42,371 nucleotides of DNA from Gammaproteobacteria bacterium (lineage in GTDB: Bacteria > Pseudomonadota > Gammaproteobacteria > Arenicellales > Poriferihabitantaceae). Where the stretch lies: the NCBI GenBank assembly GCA_022826305.1, contig JAJDVC010000250.1, forward strand, positions 1 through 42,371, in the 5' to 3' direction. The notes below the pieces were generated by a model. It did not search any database, was not told where the DNA came from, and saw only the letters and a program-made list of their open reading frames with translations. Each line of letters opens with the position of its first letter. Position 1 is the stretch's first letter. This document shows, piece after piece, positions 42,216 to 42,371 of this stretch. A program made the translations under genes and the position numbers.

Positions 42216-42371
42216 TCAGGCGGGTACGCCGAGCAGGTCCCGGACTCCCGGAACCTGCTCGAGGGCCCACCTGAGATTGCTCTTGAGAGCCGGCCTCAAC
42301 TTGTCGGGTTCTATACGGTTCGACAGGCTGATCCCGTGCTCGATGTCGTAGAGTTGCTGCTTCAGGATCGC
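42216..42371 (-). CDS. Unidentified protein, C-terminal 51 residues (gene continues past the window)
   Basis: The minus-strand frame is open from the window end to a TGA at 42216-42218. It reads KQQLYDIEHGISLSNRIEP, then LRWALEQVPGVRDLLGVPA. The spacing recalls the C-terminal substrate-binding domain of DUF294-type putative nucleotidyltransferases, but the piece is too short to decide. The MFS gene starts 31 bases later in the same direction. Confidence 0.5.
   Translation of the reverse strand, partial: AILKQQLYDIEHGISLSNRIEPDKLRPALKSNLRWALEQVPGVRDLLGVPA

Noticed and set aside
40958-42274. 438-residue plus-strand ORF opposite the MFS gene
   Set aside because: Shadow frame with biased Asp/Gln/Arg composition; the minus strand encodes a clear twelve-helix transporter.

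Overview
The window is GC-rich (about 60% by eye, third-position G/C dominant) and most likely comes from a Pseudomonadota chromosome. A gammaproteobacterium is my best guess, from the thiY-tenA-thiZ-thiX salvage set, the HAE1-type RND pump and the general protein flavour. No rRNA, tRNA or taxonomic marker confirms this. I found no rRNA, tRNA, CRISPR array or complete insertion sequence.

Layout. (1) 1-7.6 kb, + strand: a tightly packed thiamin cluster, thiO(partial)-thiS-thiG-thiE-thiY-like-tenA-thiZ-thiX. It joins thiazole synthesis and TMP synthase to uptake and salvage of thiamin pyrimidine breakdown products. A glycerate 2-kinase and a proline-racemase-family enzyme follow with almost no gaps. 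(2) 7.7-12.65 kb: a small SAM methyltransferase, then a convergent RND efflux pump and its membrane-fusion protein. (3) 12.7-19.4 kb: an accessory zone with decaying genes. It holds an IS5-like transposase remnant, a DUF4143-type ATPase with a frameshift and a nonsense codon, an SDR protein, a carboxymuconolactone-decarboxylase-like protein, a zeta-type toxin with a small partner, an AT-rich islet with a pentapeptide fragment joined to a broken nucleotidyltransferase-like gene, and a frameshifted AAA ATPase. (4) 19.7-27.1 kb: a catabolic module of a DMGDH/GcvT-type flavoprotein, a divergent RpiR regulator, an AI-2E permease, a Rieske oxygenase of the betaine/carnitine type and a class III (GSA-like) aminotransferase. 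Two similar 16-bp dyads lie before the flavoprotein/regulator pair and before the Rieske gene. (5) 27.3-33.4 kb: a crotonase divergent from an NDP-forming acyl-CoA ligase, a glyoxalase-fold protein with a second Rieske oxygenase, and a secreted or anchored metallophosphoesterase. (6) 33.5-38 kb: a truncated haemoglobin, a Fic protein, a C-terminal fragment of the same ATPase family seen at 18-19 kb, and an organoarsenical cluster (arsR-arsI-aquaporin) followed by a CHMI-like isomerase. (7) 38.2-42.4 kb: a class II aldolase, a small membrane protein, an LLM flavin monooxygenase, a half-size EamA protein, an MFS transporter and an unidentified partial gene.

How they work together. The thiamin genes form one evident transcription unit. 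The best candidate for an undescribed system is the RpiR-centred module: two matching dyads suggest that one sugar-phosphate-type regulator controls a covalent-FAD demethylase-like enzyme and a Rieske N-demethylase-like oxygenase plus an aminotransferase, that is, stepwise breakdown of an unidentified N-methylated compound. The accessory zone shows repeated inactivation at short repeats (GC, AG and T runs), as expected of genes no longer under selection.
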